DNA of 64,000 bases. It comes from DASRIA01 sp963768885 (GTDB lineage: Bacteria > Actinomycetota > Thermoleophilia > Solirubrobacterales > JBBDJG01). Position numbers and translations under genes: made by a program. Every line of letters begins with the position of its first letter. Within the stretch, counting starts at the first letter, position 1. This document shows positions 54,209 through 62,885 of the stretch, piece by piece. The notes below the pieces were generated by a model. It saw nothing but the letters and a program-made list of their open reading frames with translations, was not told where the DNA came from and did no database searches. Location of the stretch: positions 186,001 to 250,000 of the forward strand of contig CAVYJN010000007.1 of assembly GCA_963768885.1 (NCBI GenBank), read 5' to 3'.

Positions 54209-56800
54209 TTACCCCTCGTCGGTCAGCTCGGCCAGCTCGGCCTCGAAGCGCTCGAGCTTGTCGCGCTCACCCTGGACGAGATCCGGCGGGGCCTTGTCGG
54301 TGAACCCCTTGTTGGAGAGCTTGCCGCGGGCGCGCTCGATCTCGCCCCGCAGGCGGTCGCGCTCGGCTTCGACGCGCGCGCGGGCCTCGGCCGGGTCGAC
54401 GGTGTCGCCCGCGAGCACCTCGACGGTCGCCCCCTCGAGCGCGATCGAGCCGACCACCTCGGCCTCGCTGCCGTCGGCGGTGATGTCGAATCGCGCGAGG
54501 CGCCCGATCGTGTCCAGCGAGGCCTCGTATCCGTTGCCCACCACCCGCGCGGCGATCCGCGCGGCGGCGGGAGCGCCGACTGAATCGCGGTAGTTGCGCA
54601 GCCGGCGCACCGCCTCGATCACCGCCTCGACCTCCCGCTCGGCGTCCTCGTCGATCAGCGACGCGTCGGCCTCCGGGAACGCCGACACCGCGAGGTCGCG
54701 GTCGGCGCCGGGCATGAACGAGTGGATCTCCTCGGTGACGAAGGGCAGGATCGGGTGTGCGAGCGCGATCGTCTGGCCGAGCACGTGCAGCAGCGTCGCC
54801 GAGACGTCCTCGTCGGAGTCGTAGAGCCGCGGCTTCGCCATCTCCAGGTACCAGTCGGCGAGCTCGCTGTAGAAGAAGCCGTAGAGGTCGAGCGCCGCGT
54901 GCGAGAGGTCGTACGCGGCGACCTGCTCCCTGAAACGGCCGATCTCGCGCTGGAGGCGCGAGAGGATCCAGCGGTCCTCGACCGTGCGCGGGCGCGGCGC
55001 CGGCTCGACGTCGGCGACCTTGGTCAGCACAAGCCGGGACGCGTTCCACATCTTGTTCGCGAGCTGCTGCCCCTGCTGGATCTTCTCGGGCGAGTAGCGC
55101 ACGTCCTGCGAGGAGGACATCGCGAGCAGGCCGAAGCGCACCGCGTCCGCCCCGTGCGCGTCGATCTCGTCGAGCGGGTCGATTCCGGTGCCGAGCGACT
55201 TCGACATGCGCCGCCCGTCGGGCGCCTGGATGATCGAGGTGATGTCGACGTCGGAGAACGGCACCTCGTCCAGGAACTCGAGGCCCATCATGACCATGCG
55301 GGCGACCCACAGGAAGATGATGTCGCGGGCGGTGACGAGCACGTCCGTCGGGTAGAAGGCGCGCAGCTCCGGCGTGTCGCGCGGCCAGCCGAGGGTCGCG
55401 AACGGCCACAGCGCCGACGAGAACCAGGTGTCGAGCACGTCCGGGTCGCGCCGCACCTCGGCGTCGCACGCGCCGCAGCGCGCTGGAGCCTCGAGCGAGA
55501 CGTAGGTCTCCTCACATGCGTCGCAGTACCACACGGGGAGCCGGTGACCCCACCAGAGCTGGCGCGAGATGCACCAGGGCCGGATGTTCTCGAGCCAGTC
55601 GAGGTACACGCGCCCCCAGCGCTCGGGATGGAAGCGCACGCGCCCGTCGCGCACGGCCTCGATCGCGGGCCGCGCAAGCTCGTCCATGCGCATGAACCAC
55701 TGGAGCGAGACGAGCGGCTCGATGCGCCGGCCGGAGCGATGCGAGAACGGGACGGTGTGGGTATAGGGCTCGCGCCTGCGGATCAGCCCCTCCGCGTCGA
55801 GCGCCGCGACCACGCCCTCCCGGGCGTCGTCGACGGCGAGCCCCGCAAACCGGCCCGCGGCCTGCGTCATGCGCCCGTCCTCGCCGATCACGCTGATCTC
55901 CTCGAGGCCGTGGCGGCGCCCGATCTCGAAGTCGTTCGGGTCGTGGCCCGGCGTGATCTTCAGCGCGCCGGTGCCGAACTCGGGCTTCACGTAGTCGTCG
56001 GCGATGATCGGCAGCCGGCGGCCGACGAGCGGCAGGAGGACATGCCGGCCGGCAAGCGCTCGATAGCGCTCGTCGGCCGGGTGGACGGCGACCGCGGTGT
56101 CGGCAAGCATCGTCTCCGGGCGGACGGTGGCGACGGTCACGACCCCGGTGCCGTCCTCGAGCGGATAGTCGAGGTAGAAGAGGGTGTCCGTGACCTCGCG
56201 GTCCTCGACCTCGAGGTCCGAGATCGCCGAGCCGGTGCCCGGGTCCCAGTTCACCATGTAGTGGTCGCGGTAGATGTAGCCCTTCTCGAACAGGTCGATG
56301 AAGACCTTCATGACCGCCTCGACGTAGCGCTCGTCGAGCGTGAAGCGCTCGTCCGCGTAGTCGGCCGAGGTGCCGAGGCGCTGGAACTGCTCGACGATCG
56401 TGCGCCCGTAGCGCTCCCGCCACTCCCAGACGCGGCGCTCGAACTCCTCGCGCCCGAGCTCCTCCCTGCTGGTGCCCTCCGAGGCGAGCAGCTTCTCGAC
56501 CTGCGCCTGGGTGGCGATGCCCGCGTGGTCGGTCCCGAAGATCCACTTCGTCCGCCGCCCGCACATGCGGTTGAAGCGGATCAGGACGTCCTGGATCGTC
56601 CCGTTGAGGGCGTGCCCCATGTGCAGTGCGCCCGTGACGTTCGGCGGCGGGATCGCGATCGAGTAGCTCTCCTCGGCCGTGCCCTGCGGCTCGGGATGGA
56701 AATAGCCCGCGTCGAGCCATCGCGCCAGCACGCGCGGCTCGACCTCGCGCGGGTCGTAGCGCGTGCGGTCCTCGAGGTCCTTCAGGTTTCTGCGGGCCAT
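54209..56800 (-). CDS. valS: Valyl-tRNA synthetase
   Basis: Class I synthetase, 863 aa. HIGH-type motif HMGHALNGTIQDVLIRFNRM, the editing domain (ATVRPETMLADTAVAVHPAD), zinc segments CDACEETYVSL and CGACDAE, the KMSKS equivalent GRRMSKSLGTGIDPLDE, an anticodon-binding helical region and the ValS-specific C-terminal coiled coil (ARARVEAERDRLRGEIERAR). The ATG start faces the divergent NTF2-like gene across 57 bases. Confidence 0.97.
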   Translation of the reverse strand: MARRNLKDLEDRTRYDPREVEPRVLARWLDAGYFHPEPQGTAEESYSIAIPPPNVTGALHMGHALNGTIQDVLIRFNRMCGRRTKWIFGTDHAGIATQAQVEKLLASEGTSREELGREEFERRVWEWRERYGRTIVEQFQRLGTSADYADERFTLDERYVEAVMKVFIDLFEKGYIYRDHYMVNWDPGTGSAISDLEVEDREVTDTLFYLDYPLEDGTGVVTVATVRPETMLADTAVAVHPADERYRALAGRHVLLPLVGRRLPIIADDYVKPEFGTGALKITPGHDPNDFEIGRRHGLEEISVIGEDGRMTQAAGRFAGLAVDDAREGVVAALDAEGLIRRREPYTHTVPFSHRSGRRIEPLVSLQWFMRMDELARPAIEAVRDGRVRFHPERWGRVYLDWLENIRPWCISRQLWWGHRLPVWYCDACEETYVSLEAPARCGACDAEVRRDPDVLDTWFSSALWPFATLGWPRDTPELRAFYPTDVLVTARDIIFLWVARMVMMGLEFLDEVPFSDVDITSIIQAPDGRRMSKSLGTGIDPLDEIDAHGADAVRFGLLAMSSSQDVRYSPEKIQQGQQLANKMWNASRLVLTKVADVEPAPRPRTVEDRWILSRLQREIGRFREQVAAYDLSHAALDLYGFFYSELADWYLEMAKPRLYDSDEDVSATLLHVLGQTIALAHPILPFVTEEIHSFMPGADRDLAVSAFPEADASLIDEDAEREVEAVIEAVRRLRNYRDSVGAPAAARIAARVVGNGYEASLDTIGRLARFDITADGSEAEVVGSIALEGATVEVLAGDTVDPAEARARVEAERDRLRGEIERARGKLSNKGFTDKAPPDLVQGERDKLERFEAELAELTDEG

Positions 56801-56857
56801 GGCCCCGCCAGTTTATTCAGGCATCCGCGGGCGCCCGGCGGGGATACTCCCGGGCGA

Positions 56858-57265
56858 ATGGACCGGATCGCGATGGTGCACGAGGGGCGGGTCGCGTTCA
56901 ACCGCGGCGACGTGGACGCGATGCTCGAGCACTACGACCCCGACGCCGAGATCTTCCCGATCACCGCCGGCGGCATCGAGGGCCGCGGCTTTCGCGGCCA
57001 CGACGAGATCCGCGGCTACCGGAACGCGCTCGACGAGGTGTTCGACAAGGTGGAGATCCACTACGAGGACGCGCGCGACTTCGGCCACTGCGTCGTCGCG
57101 CTCGGCCATTGGACGATCAAGGGCCGGATCAGCGGCGTCGAGACGACCGCCCGCGGCGGATGGGTCGTCAGGTTCCGTGACGCGAAGATCGTGCGGCTCA
57201 ACTCCTATACCGAACAGGCGAGCGCCCTCGCCGCCGCCGGCGTCGAGGACTGGCGCGAGGCGTAG
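56858..57265 (+). CDS. NTF2-like (SnoaL-type) protein
   Basis: 135 aa, ATG start. A cone-shaped alpha+beta fold is indicated by VHEGRVAFNRGDVDAMLEHY, DPDAEIFPITAGGIEGRGFR, GHDEIRGYRNALDEVFDKVE and GGWVVRFRDAKIVRLNSYTE. Members include isomerases, dehydratases and binding proteins, so the reaction is open. Divergent from valS; the stop almost abuts the stop of the SMP-30 gene. Confidence 0.82.
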   Translation: MDRIAMVHEGRVAFNRGDVDAMLEHYDPDAEIFPITAGGIEGRGFRGHDEIRGYRNALDEVFDKVEIHYEDARDFGHCVVALGHWTIKGRISGVETTARGGWVVRFRDAKIVRLNSYTEQASALAAAGVEDWREA

Positions 57266-57266
57266 G

Positions 57267-58052
57267 TCACACGGTCGCGCGCGGCACCGGCAGGCCGGCG
57301 ACGTCGGAGCGCCCGCGTAGGACGCCCCCGCCCGCGTCGCCGACAGCGGTGACGTACACCTCGCGCAGGTCATCGCCGCCGAAGCAGAGGCTCGTCACGA
57401 ACGACGCCGGCACGTCGACCGTGCGGTCGAGCGCACCGTCGGGCGCGAAGCGGGCGAGCGCGCCGCCCTCCCCGGTCGCGACCCAGACCCCGCCCTCCGC
57501 GTCGACCGCGAGGCCGTCGGCCGACCCGGCCGGGGAACGCGCGAACGCGCGCCCGCCGTCGGACACGACGGTCCCGTGCGCGTAGTCGCACGCGTAGATC
57601 GTGGCGCCGTCCGGCGCGAAGCCGATGCCGTTGGGCCAGTCGATCCCCTCGAGCGCCTTGGTCGCACCGGCGGAGTCGATCCGCCACAGCTCCCCGGGGA
57701 CGGGAGGCTCGCCGGCAAAGGGCCGGAACCGCAGCGCCCCGACCCAGACACGGCCCTCGCCGTCGACCCCGAGGTCGTTGAAGCCCGTGACGCCCTCGAC
57801 CTCGCCGAGCAGCGTGCGCTGCTCGCCGTCGCGCACGTGCACCACGTCGCGCCCCGAGACCACGACGCCGCCGTCGGCGTGCAGGCACATGCCGCCGATG
57901 CCCCGGCGCTTGGGCACGACCTCCGCGATGCCGGCGGGCGACCACCGTCGCAGCCCACCGCCCAGCACGTCGCTGAAGTAGACGCCGCCGGCGCCGTCCC
58001 AGCACGGCGCCTCGGTCAGCCCGAAGCCCGACGCAAGCGCCTCGAACTCCAC
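57267..58052 (-). CDS. SMP-30/gluconolactonase-family protein
   Basis: 261 aa six-bladed propeller hydrolase. Landmarks: LTEAPCWDGAGGVYFSDVLG carrying the metal Glu, FNDLGVDGEGRVWVGALRF with the metal Asn, DWPNGIGFAPDGATIYACDY, and SADGLAVDAEGGVWVATGEG with the catalytic Asp. Lactonase activity (gluconolactone or other sugar or alkyl lactones) is expected. It lies 4 bases after the aldehyde dehydrogenase on the same strand and is likely the last gene of the monooxygenase operon, where it could open a lactone formed from an oxidised substrate; this is inference. Confidence 0.88.
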   Translation of the reverse strand: MEFEALASGFGLTEAPCWDGAGGVYFSDVLGGGLRRWSPAGIAEVVPKRRGIGGMCLHADGGVVVSGRDVVHVRDGEQRTLLGEVEGVTGFNDLGVDGEGRVWVGALRFRPFAGEPPVPGELWRIDSAGATKALEGIDWPNGIGFAPDGATIYACDYAHGTVVSDGGRAFARSPAGSADGLAVDAEGGVWVATGEGGALARFAPDGALDRTVDVPASFVTSLCFGGDDLREVYVTAVGDAGGGVLRGRSDVAGLPVPRATV

Positions 58053-58056
58053 TCGC

Positions 58057-59493
58057 TCAGAGCTGCATCGACTTGACCTGCAGGAACTCCTCCAGCGCGT
58101 ACTTCCCGAGCTCGCGGCCGTGCCCCGACTGCTTGCAGCCGCCGAACGGGGCGAGCGGGTTGAAGACGCCGCCGTTGATCTCGACCTGGCCGGTGCGGAT
58201 CCGCCGGGCGACGCGCTTGGCGCGCTCCTCGTCGGCCGACCATACGCCGCCGGCGAGGCCGTAGGCGGAGTCGTTCGCGATCCGGACCGCGTCCTCCTCG
58301 TCGTCGTAGGGGATGATCGACAGCACCGGGCCGAAGATCTCCTCCTGCGCGATCGTCATGTCGCTGCGCACGCCCGAGAACACCGTCGGCTGCACGAAGT
58401 AGCCGCGATCGAGGCCGTCCGGCGCCTCCTCCCCGCCGGTCACGAGCCGCGCGCCCTCCTCGATTCCCTTGCGGATGTATCCGCGCACGCGCTCGCGCTG
58501 CACATCGGAGACCAGCGGGCCGAGCTTCGTCGCGGGCTCGAACGGGTCGCCCACCGTGAAGGCCCCGGCGACCGTCGCGGCGATCCGCTCGGCCTCCTCG
58601 AGGCGGTCGCGCGGGACGAGCATGCGGGTCAGCGCGCTGCACGTCTGTCCGGAGTTCAGGAAGCACTTCGAGACCCCGTCGGCGACCGCCTGCTCGAGAT
58701 CGGCGTCGTCGAGGATCACGTTCGGCGACTTGCCGCCGAGCTCGAGCGCCACGGGCTTCACGCCCTGCGCGGCGAGCTCGCTCACGCGGCGACCCGCCCG
58801 GGTCGAGCCGGTGAACGACACCATGTCCACGTCCGGGTGGGACACGATCGCCTCGCCCACCACGGGCCCGGTGCCGGTCACGAGGTTGAAGATCCCGGCC
58901 GGGGCGCCCGCCTCCTCGAAGATCTCCGCGAGGATGAACGCGTTCAGCGGCGCGACCTCGCTCGGCTTGAGCACCACCGTGCAGCCGACCGCCAGCGCCG
59001 GCGCGACCTTTGCCGCGATCTGGTGCAGCGGGTAGTTCCACGGCGTGATCGCGCCGACGACCCCGATCGGCTCCCTCACCACCAGCGAGTTTCCGACCTG
59101 CTCCTGCCAGGCGATCTCCTCCACGAGCTGCGGCACGGACGTGAACGTCATCGTCGGCAGGCCGGCCTGGATCGCCTTCGAGAGGCCGATCGGCATGCCC
59201 AGCTCCTGCGAGATGGTCGCGGCGATCTCGTCGCTGCGCGCGGCGAGCCCCGCCGCGATCGCGCGGATCAGCTCGGCCCGCTCCGCGAGCCCGGCCTGCG
59301 ACCACGACTCGAACGCGTCGCGCGCGGCGTGCACGGCGCGGTCGACGTCCTCCGGCGTGCCCTGCGGGATCCGGCCCATCACCTCCTCGGTCGACGCGTT
59401 CACCACGTCGATCGTCTCCGAGCCCGTGGGGTCGATCCACTCGCCTCCGACGAAGAGCTTGTCGCGTACCTGTATCTCGGCGGCTACTGCCAT
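58057..59493 (-). CDS. NAD(P)-dependent aldehyde dehydrogenase
   Basis: 478 aa. Catalytic residues visible: Asn153 (TPWNYP), Lys176 (VLKPSE), Glu251 (ELGGKSP) and the nucleophile Cys285 in NSGQTCSALTRM; also FTGSTRAGRRV for the cofactor and EIFGPVLSIIPY near the C terminus. It ends GRELGKYALEEFLQVKSMQL. Ten bases downstream of the GMC oxidoreductase gene, it would oxidise the aldehyde made from an alcohol to the acid. Specificity cannot be read from sequence. Confidence 0.93.
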   Translation of the reverse strand: MAVAAEIQVRDKLFVGGEWIDPTGSETIDVVNASTEEVMGRIPQGTPEDVDRAVHAARDAFESWSQAGLAERAELIRAIAAGLAARSDEIAATISQELGMPIGLSKAIQAGLPTMTFTSVPQLVEEIAWQEQVGNSLVVREPIGVVGAITPWNYPLHQIAAKVAPALAVGCTVVLKPSEVAPLNAFILAEIFEEAGAPAGIFNLVTGTGPVVGEAIVSHPDVDMVSFTGSTRAGRRVSELAAQGVKPVALELGGKSPNVILDDADLEQAVADGVSKCFLNSGQTCSALTRMLVPRDRLEEAERIAATVAGAFTVGDPFEPATKLGPLVSDVQRERVRGYIRKGIEEGARLVTGGEEAPDGLDRGYFVQPTVFSGVRSDMTIAQEEIFGPVLSIIPYDDEEDAVRIANDSAYGLAGGVWSADEERAKRVARRIRTGQVEINGGVFNPLAPFGGCKQSGHGRELGKYALEEFLQVKSMQL

Positions 59494-59502
59494 CTGGGTC
59501 TC

Positions 59503-61494
59503 CTATCGGTGAGCGGCTTCGAGGGACGGGGTGGCCTGCGAATGGTCGGCCGCGATCGCCTCGGCCGTGCGCCGCGCGAGCGCCATGATCGAGATCATCG
59601 GGTTGGTGCCCGACGACGTGGGGAAGGCGCTGCCGTCCCCGATCCACACGCCCTTCGTGTCATGCAGCTGTCCCCACGGGTCGGCCACGCTGGTCTGCGG
59701 GTCCTTGCCCATGCGGCACGTGCCCATCTGGTGGGCGCAGAACAGGCGGAACCCGCCCGCGCGCAGCGGCACGCGCTGCCAGCGGGCGATCGCCTCGTCG
59801 AGGTCGTCGCCCTGCCGCCATGCCGCCGTCCCGGCGGCCATCGGCTGGATCTCATGGGCGCCGGCGGCAACGTGCAGCCGGGCCTGCGCGTCGATCGCGC
59901 GGTGCGTGTTGCGCACGTCGAGCGGGTCGTGGAGGTCGTACCAGAGCACCGCCTGGCCCTCGCGGTCGATCTCGACCCGGCCGTGGCCGTGGTCGCGCAG
60001 CAGGCCGATGAAGGTGCCGCCGAAGGGGACCTTCTCCATCATCTCCTTGTGCTTGCGGGCGCCCGTGAACGGCAGCGCCGACCCGACCAGCGCCGGGGCG
60101 TACTGCGTGGTCTCGACGAGGAAGCCGTAGCCGTCCTCGACGTCGGCGAACTCGTCGACGAGCCCGGCCTGGGGCGCGCCCCACCACGCCTTCTGGTCGT
60201 CGGCGTACATGCCGAACAGCGCCGTGCACGGGTGGATGCGCAGGTAGTTGCCGGCCGCGGGGCCGCCGATCCCCGAGCGCAGCAGCAGCGCGGGCGACTC
60301 GAGCGAGCCGGCCGCCACCACGACGCGCGGGGCGCGCACCGTGACGCGCGCCGAGCGACCGGTCTCCCGGTCGGTCCAGGTGCCCTCGACTCCCGTCGCG
60401 CGCCCGCCCTCCACGAGCACGCGCTCGACGGCGCAGTCGACGACGATGTCGGCGCCCGCCTCGAAGGCGTCCTGCAGGTAGGTCTTCTGGGTGCTCTGCT
60501 TGGAGCCGGACTGGTCGCCGAACCCGATGTAGGCGGCCGAGGCCGGGTCGTAGCAGCCGGCGTCGGTGTTGCGCAGGATCGTCTGGAACGACCAGTCGAG
60601 CCGCTCGGCGCCCTCCTTCAGCCGCTGCTGGGGGCCGTTCAGGTCCGAGCAGCGGTCGGTGACCGACAGGCGCTCGAAGATCGCGTCGAGATGGCGGTCG
60701 TATTCGGGGCCGTCGACACCCTCGAGCCCGTGCTCGTCGGCCCACTGCTCGCGCACCCACGGGCGCGTGCGCAGGCAGTTCGTCCAGTTGATCACGGTGC
60801 CGCCGCCGAGGCCCTGGCCGGCGTAGACCGTCACGTTGAAGTCGGCGGTCGGGTTGGGCCCGCCGCGCCAGTACATGCGCTCGTAGGCGGAGAGCTCGAT
60901 CTGGTCGAAGTCAGCCTCGTTGTAGTAGCCCGCGGCCTCGACCACGCATACCTTCAGGCCCTTCTGCGCGAGCGTCCCGGCGATCACGCCGCCCCCCGCG
61001 CCGGAGCCGACGATGCAGACGTCGGCCTCGAGCGTCAGCTCGTCCCCCGTGGGGGCGATCGGCTCGATCGTCTTCTCGACCGCGGGCGGCGCGGCGGTCG
61101 GCCCGGGGTAGCCGAACACCTGCCAGTTCGGGTTCTGGCCCGTCTGCGGGTCGGGCGCGCCGTAGGTGATGAAGAGCGTGAGGCCGACGAGCGTCGAGAT
61201 CCCGGCGGCGGCCTCGGGGCCGACCATCGCGACGTTGCGCAGCACCTGCTCGCGCGAGGGTTGCGAGAGCTTCGTGAAGCCCTGCTGGTCGAGGCCGTCG
61301 AGCAGCTCCATCATTCCCGCGAACTGCTCCTCGGGCAGCTCCGCGAAGACCTGCTCGATGCCCTGGTCGGCGCCCATCTGCGTCGCGGTGCGACTCCACA
61401 TCCCGGCCGGGTCCGGGTCGCGCGGGATGCTCGGCACGACCGTGTCGCACACCGCTCGCAAGACGGCGCGCCTCGCTTCGCTCAACTCATTCAT
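59503..61494 (-). CDS. GMC-family FAD alcohol oxidoreductase with N-terminal helical domain
   Basis: 663 aa. An N-terminal region of about 150 residues resembles gluconate 2-dehydrogenase subunit 3 or the long-chain alcohol oxidase lead (LSEARRAVLRAVCDTVVPSI, ELPEEQFAGMMELLDGLDQQ). Then come the GMC core: FAD loop VGSGAGGGVIAGTLA at residues 162-176, GQGLGGGTVINWTNCLRTRP, VAAGSLESPALLLRSGIGG, and the C-terminal active-site region CAHQMGTCRMGKDPQT with His and SGTNPMISIMALARRTAEA. It is likely to oxidise an alcohol to an aldehyde or ketone using oxygen or a quinone. It sits directly after the coupling-protein gene, so its natural substrate is probably the monooxygenase product. Confidence 0.9.
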   Translation of the reverse strand: MNELSEARRAVLRAVCDTVVPSIPRDPDPAGMWSRTATQMGADQGIEQVFAELPEEQFAGMMELLDGLDQQGFTKLSQPSREQVLRNVAMVGPEAAAGISTLVGLTLFITYGAPDPQTGQNPNWQVFGYPGPTAAPPAVEKTIEPIAPTGDELTLEADVCIVGSGAGGGVIAGTLAQKGLKVCVVEAAGYYNEADFDQIELSAYERMYWRGGPNPTADFNVTVYAGQGLGGGTVINWTNCLRTRPWVREQWADEHGLEGVDGPEYDRHLDAIFERLSVTDRCSDLNGPQQRLKEGAERLDWSFQTILRNTDAGCYDPASAAYIGFGDQSGSKQSTQKTYLQDAFEAGADIVVDCAVERVLVEGGRATGVEGTWTDRETGRSARVTVRAPRVVVAAGSLESPALLLRSGIGGPAAGNYLRIHPCTALFGMYADDQKAWWGAPQAGLVDEFADVEDGYGFLVETTQYAPALVGSALPFTGARKHKEMMEKVPFGGTFIGLLRDHGHGRVEIDREGQAVLWYDLHDPLDVRNTHRAIDAQARLHVAAGAHEIQPMAAGTAAWRQGDDLDEAIARWQRVPLRAGGFRLFCAHQMGTCRMGKDPQTSVADPWGQLHDTKGVWIGDGSAFPTSSGTNPMISIMALARRTAEAIAADHSQATPSLEAAHR

Positions 61495-61509
61495 CCCTTC
61501 GCCCCCTCG

Positions 61510-61818
61510 TCAATTGCTCAGATACTCCATCGCCTCGACTGGATCCGAGAACAGCATCAGCGCGTCATCGGTCACGACCAGACGACCATAGTGGGTGGAC
61601 ATCTCGTGCTGCATCGCGTAGGGGTCGACGTCGAAGCCGAGCTCCTCGCTGACCTCGTCGAAATCGATCACGAGCCGGTCCTTGGCCCTCACGTCCCAGA
61701 ACGACGGGTTCTCGATGATCTCGACGTCTTCCCGCGCGGAGAGGACGGTCGCGACCGCGTCGCCCTCCTCGCTCTTGGCCATCACGATGCCGACGTAGTC
61801 GTAGGTCTCGTCGCTCAC
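61510..61818 (-). CDS. prmD: Soluble diiron monooxygenase coupling (effector) protein, MmoB/DmpM family
   Basis: 102 aa. Cofactor-less regulatory protein that docks on the hydroxylase and tunes oxygen activation. YDYVGIVMAKSEEGDAVATV opens the fold, followed by VEIIENPSFWDVRAKDRLVI and DFDEVSEELGFDVDPYAMQH. The final segment is HYGRLVVTDDALMLFSDPVE. The GTG start overlaps the small hydroxylase subunit stop by GTGA. Symbol by analogy with the propane monooxygenase operon order ABCD. Confidence 0.88.
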   Translation of the reverse strand: MSDETYDYVGIVMAKSEEGDAVATVLSAREDVEIIENPSFWDVRAKDRLVIDFDEVSEELGFDVDPYAMQHEMSTHYGRLVVTDDALMLFSDPVEAMEYLSN

Positions 61819-62873
61819 TCCGCACCTCCCGCGGCCGCCAGTTCCGTCACGCCGCATTGCTCGCAGAGCTCGTCGAGGTCGATGCGCACGTTTGCACGCG
61901 CGTCGTCGAACGAGATGCCGGCGGGCAGCTCGTCGAACACGGGCTGCAGCGCGAGCGCGGCCTGATCGGCGTGCGGCAGCCAGTCCGCCAGCCACTCGCC
62001 CACCACCGCGCGGTTCGCGGCGCCGTGCTGGGCGTCATCCAGCACGAACCTCATCAGCTCGGCCGTCCAGCCGGACACCCACTCCCATTCGAGCTGGGCG
62101 CAGTGGCTGAGGGCCTGCGTCACGATGTCGCCGTTGAAGCGGACGGAGCGCATCAGCAGCTCCCGCCGGATCAGCAGCCCGACGATCGGCTCGAAGCAGA
62201 GGTTTGCCGCGAACACGCGCTCGCCCCAGTCCGCTGTCGCGCGCAGGCGCTCGACGTAGCTGCGCGCGGGCTGCCAGACGTCGTCGTGCAAAAAGCTCTC
62301 GCGGGACCGCTCCACCGGGAACTCTCCGAAGTCCTGCTCGAGGTCCATGCCGTAGAGCAGGTACGCCTGCGCCTGGCGCTGCTTCATGGCCGCCTCGAGC
62401 GCCACGCAATGGGTAACCGTGTCCGACAGCGTCTCGCGAGCGGCGCTCGCGAGGGCGAGCCAGATGCCGTGGTCGAGGAACGCCGGCACCTGGAGGTGCT
62501 TACGCAGGAACTCGACCCACTCCGGCGTGAAGTCGGCGAACACGCGCTCGCGGCGCGCGGTGCGCACCGCGCCCTCGATCAGCTGCTCACTCGACGTCCC
62601 GGCCTGGTAGTAGGTGCGCTCCCACATCTGGCCGGGATCGCGGAAGTCGTACCAGTCGGTCGCGCGCAGCCGGGTCGAGTCATCCGACCACAGGCCGCGG
62701 CCGTCCTCGAAGTGGACGGGCCACCCGCGCCCCTTCTGGATGTGGCGATGCACCGACGGCTGGGTGTCCATCGTGACGTCCTCGTACATCGTCGCCCTGC
62801 GCTTCTTCGGCGTGTACCACTGAAACGAGCGCTCGGGGTCTTCCCCGCGGCGTGACTTGGCTCCCGCCTCCAT
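61815..62873 (-). CDS. prmC: Soluble diiron monooxygenase, hydroxylase small (beta) subunit
   Basis: 352 aa, a ferritin-like helical subunit without iron ligands that frames the catalytic large subunit. Typical segments: SFQWYTPKKRRATMYEDVTM, TDWYDFRDPGQMWERTYYQA, FLRKHLQVPAFLDHGIWLAL, VERSRESFLHDDVWQPARSY, and WVSGWTAELMRFVLDDAQHG. The WY.PKKRRATMYEDVT lead fits propane/THF monooxygenase beta subunits. Thirteen bases downstream of the reductase gene. In known cases the complex inserts one O atom into alkanes, ethers or phenol-like substrates. Confidence 0.9.
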   Translation of the reverse strand: MEAGAKSRRGEDPERSFQWYTPKKRRATMYEDVTMDTQPSVHRHIQKGRGWPVHFEDGRGLWSDDSTRLRATDWYDFRDPGQMWERTYYQAGTSSEQLIEGAVRTARRERVFADFTPEWVEFLRKHLQVPAFLDHGIWLALASAARETLSDTVTHCVALEAAMKQRQAQAYLLYGMDLEQDFGEFPVERSRESFLHDDVWQPARSYVERLRATADWGERVFAANLCFEPIVGLLIRRELLMRSVRFNGDIVTQALSHCAQLEWEWVSGWTAELMRFVLDDAQHGAANRAVVGEWLADWLPHADQAALALQPVFDELPAGISFDDARANVRIDLDELCEQCGVTELAAAGGAE

Positions 62874-62885
62874 CCTGCTACCTCC

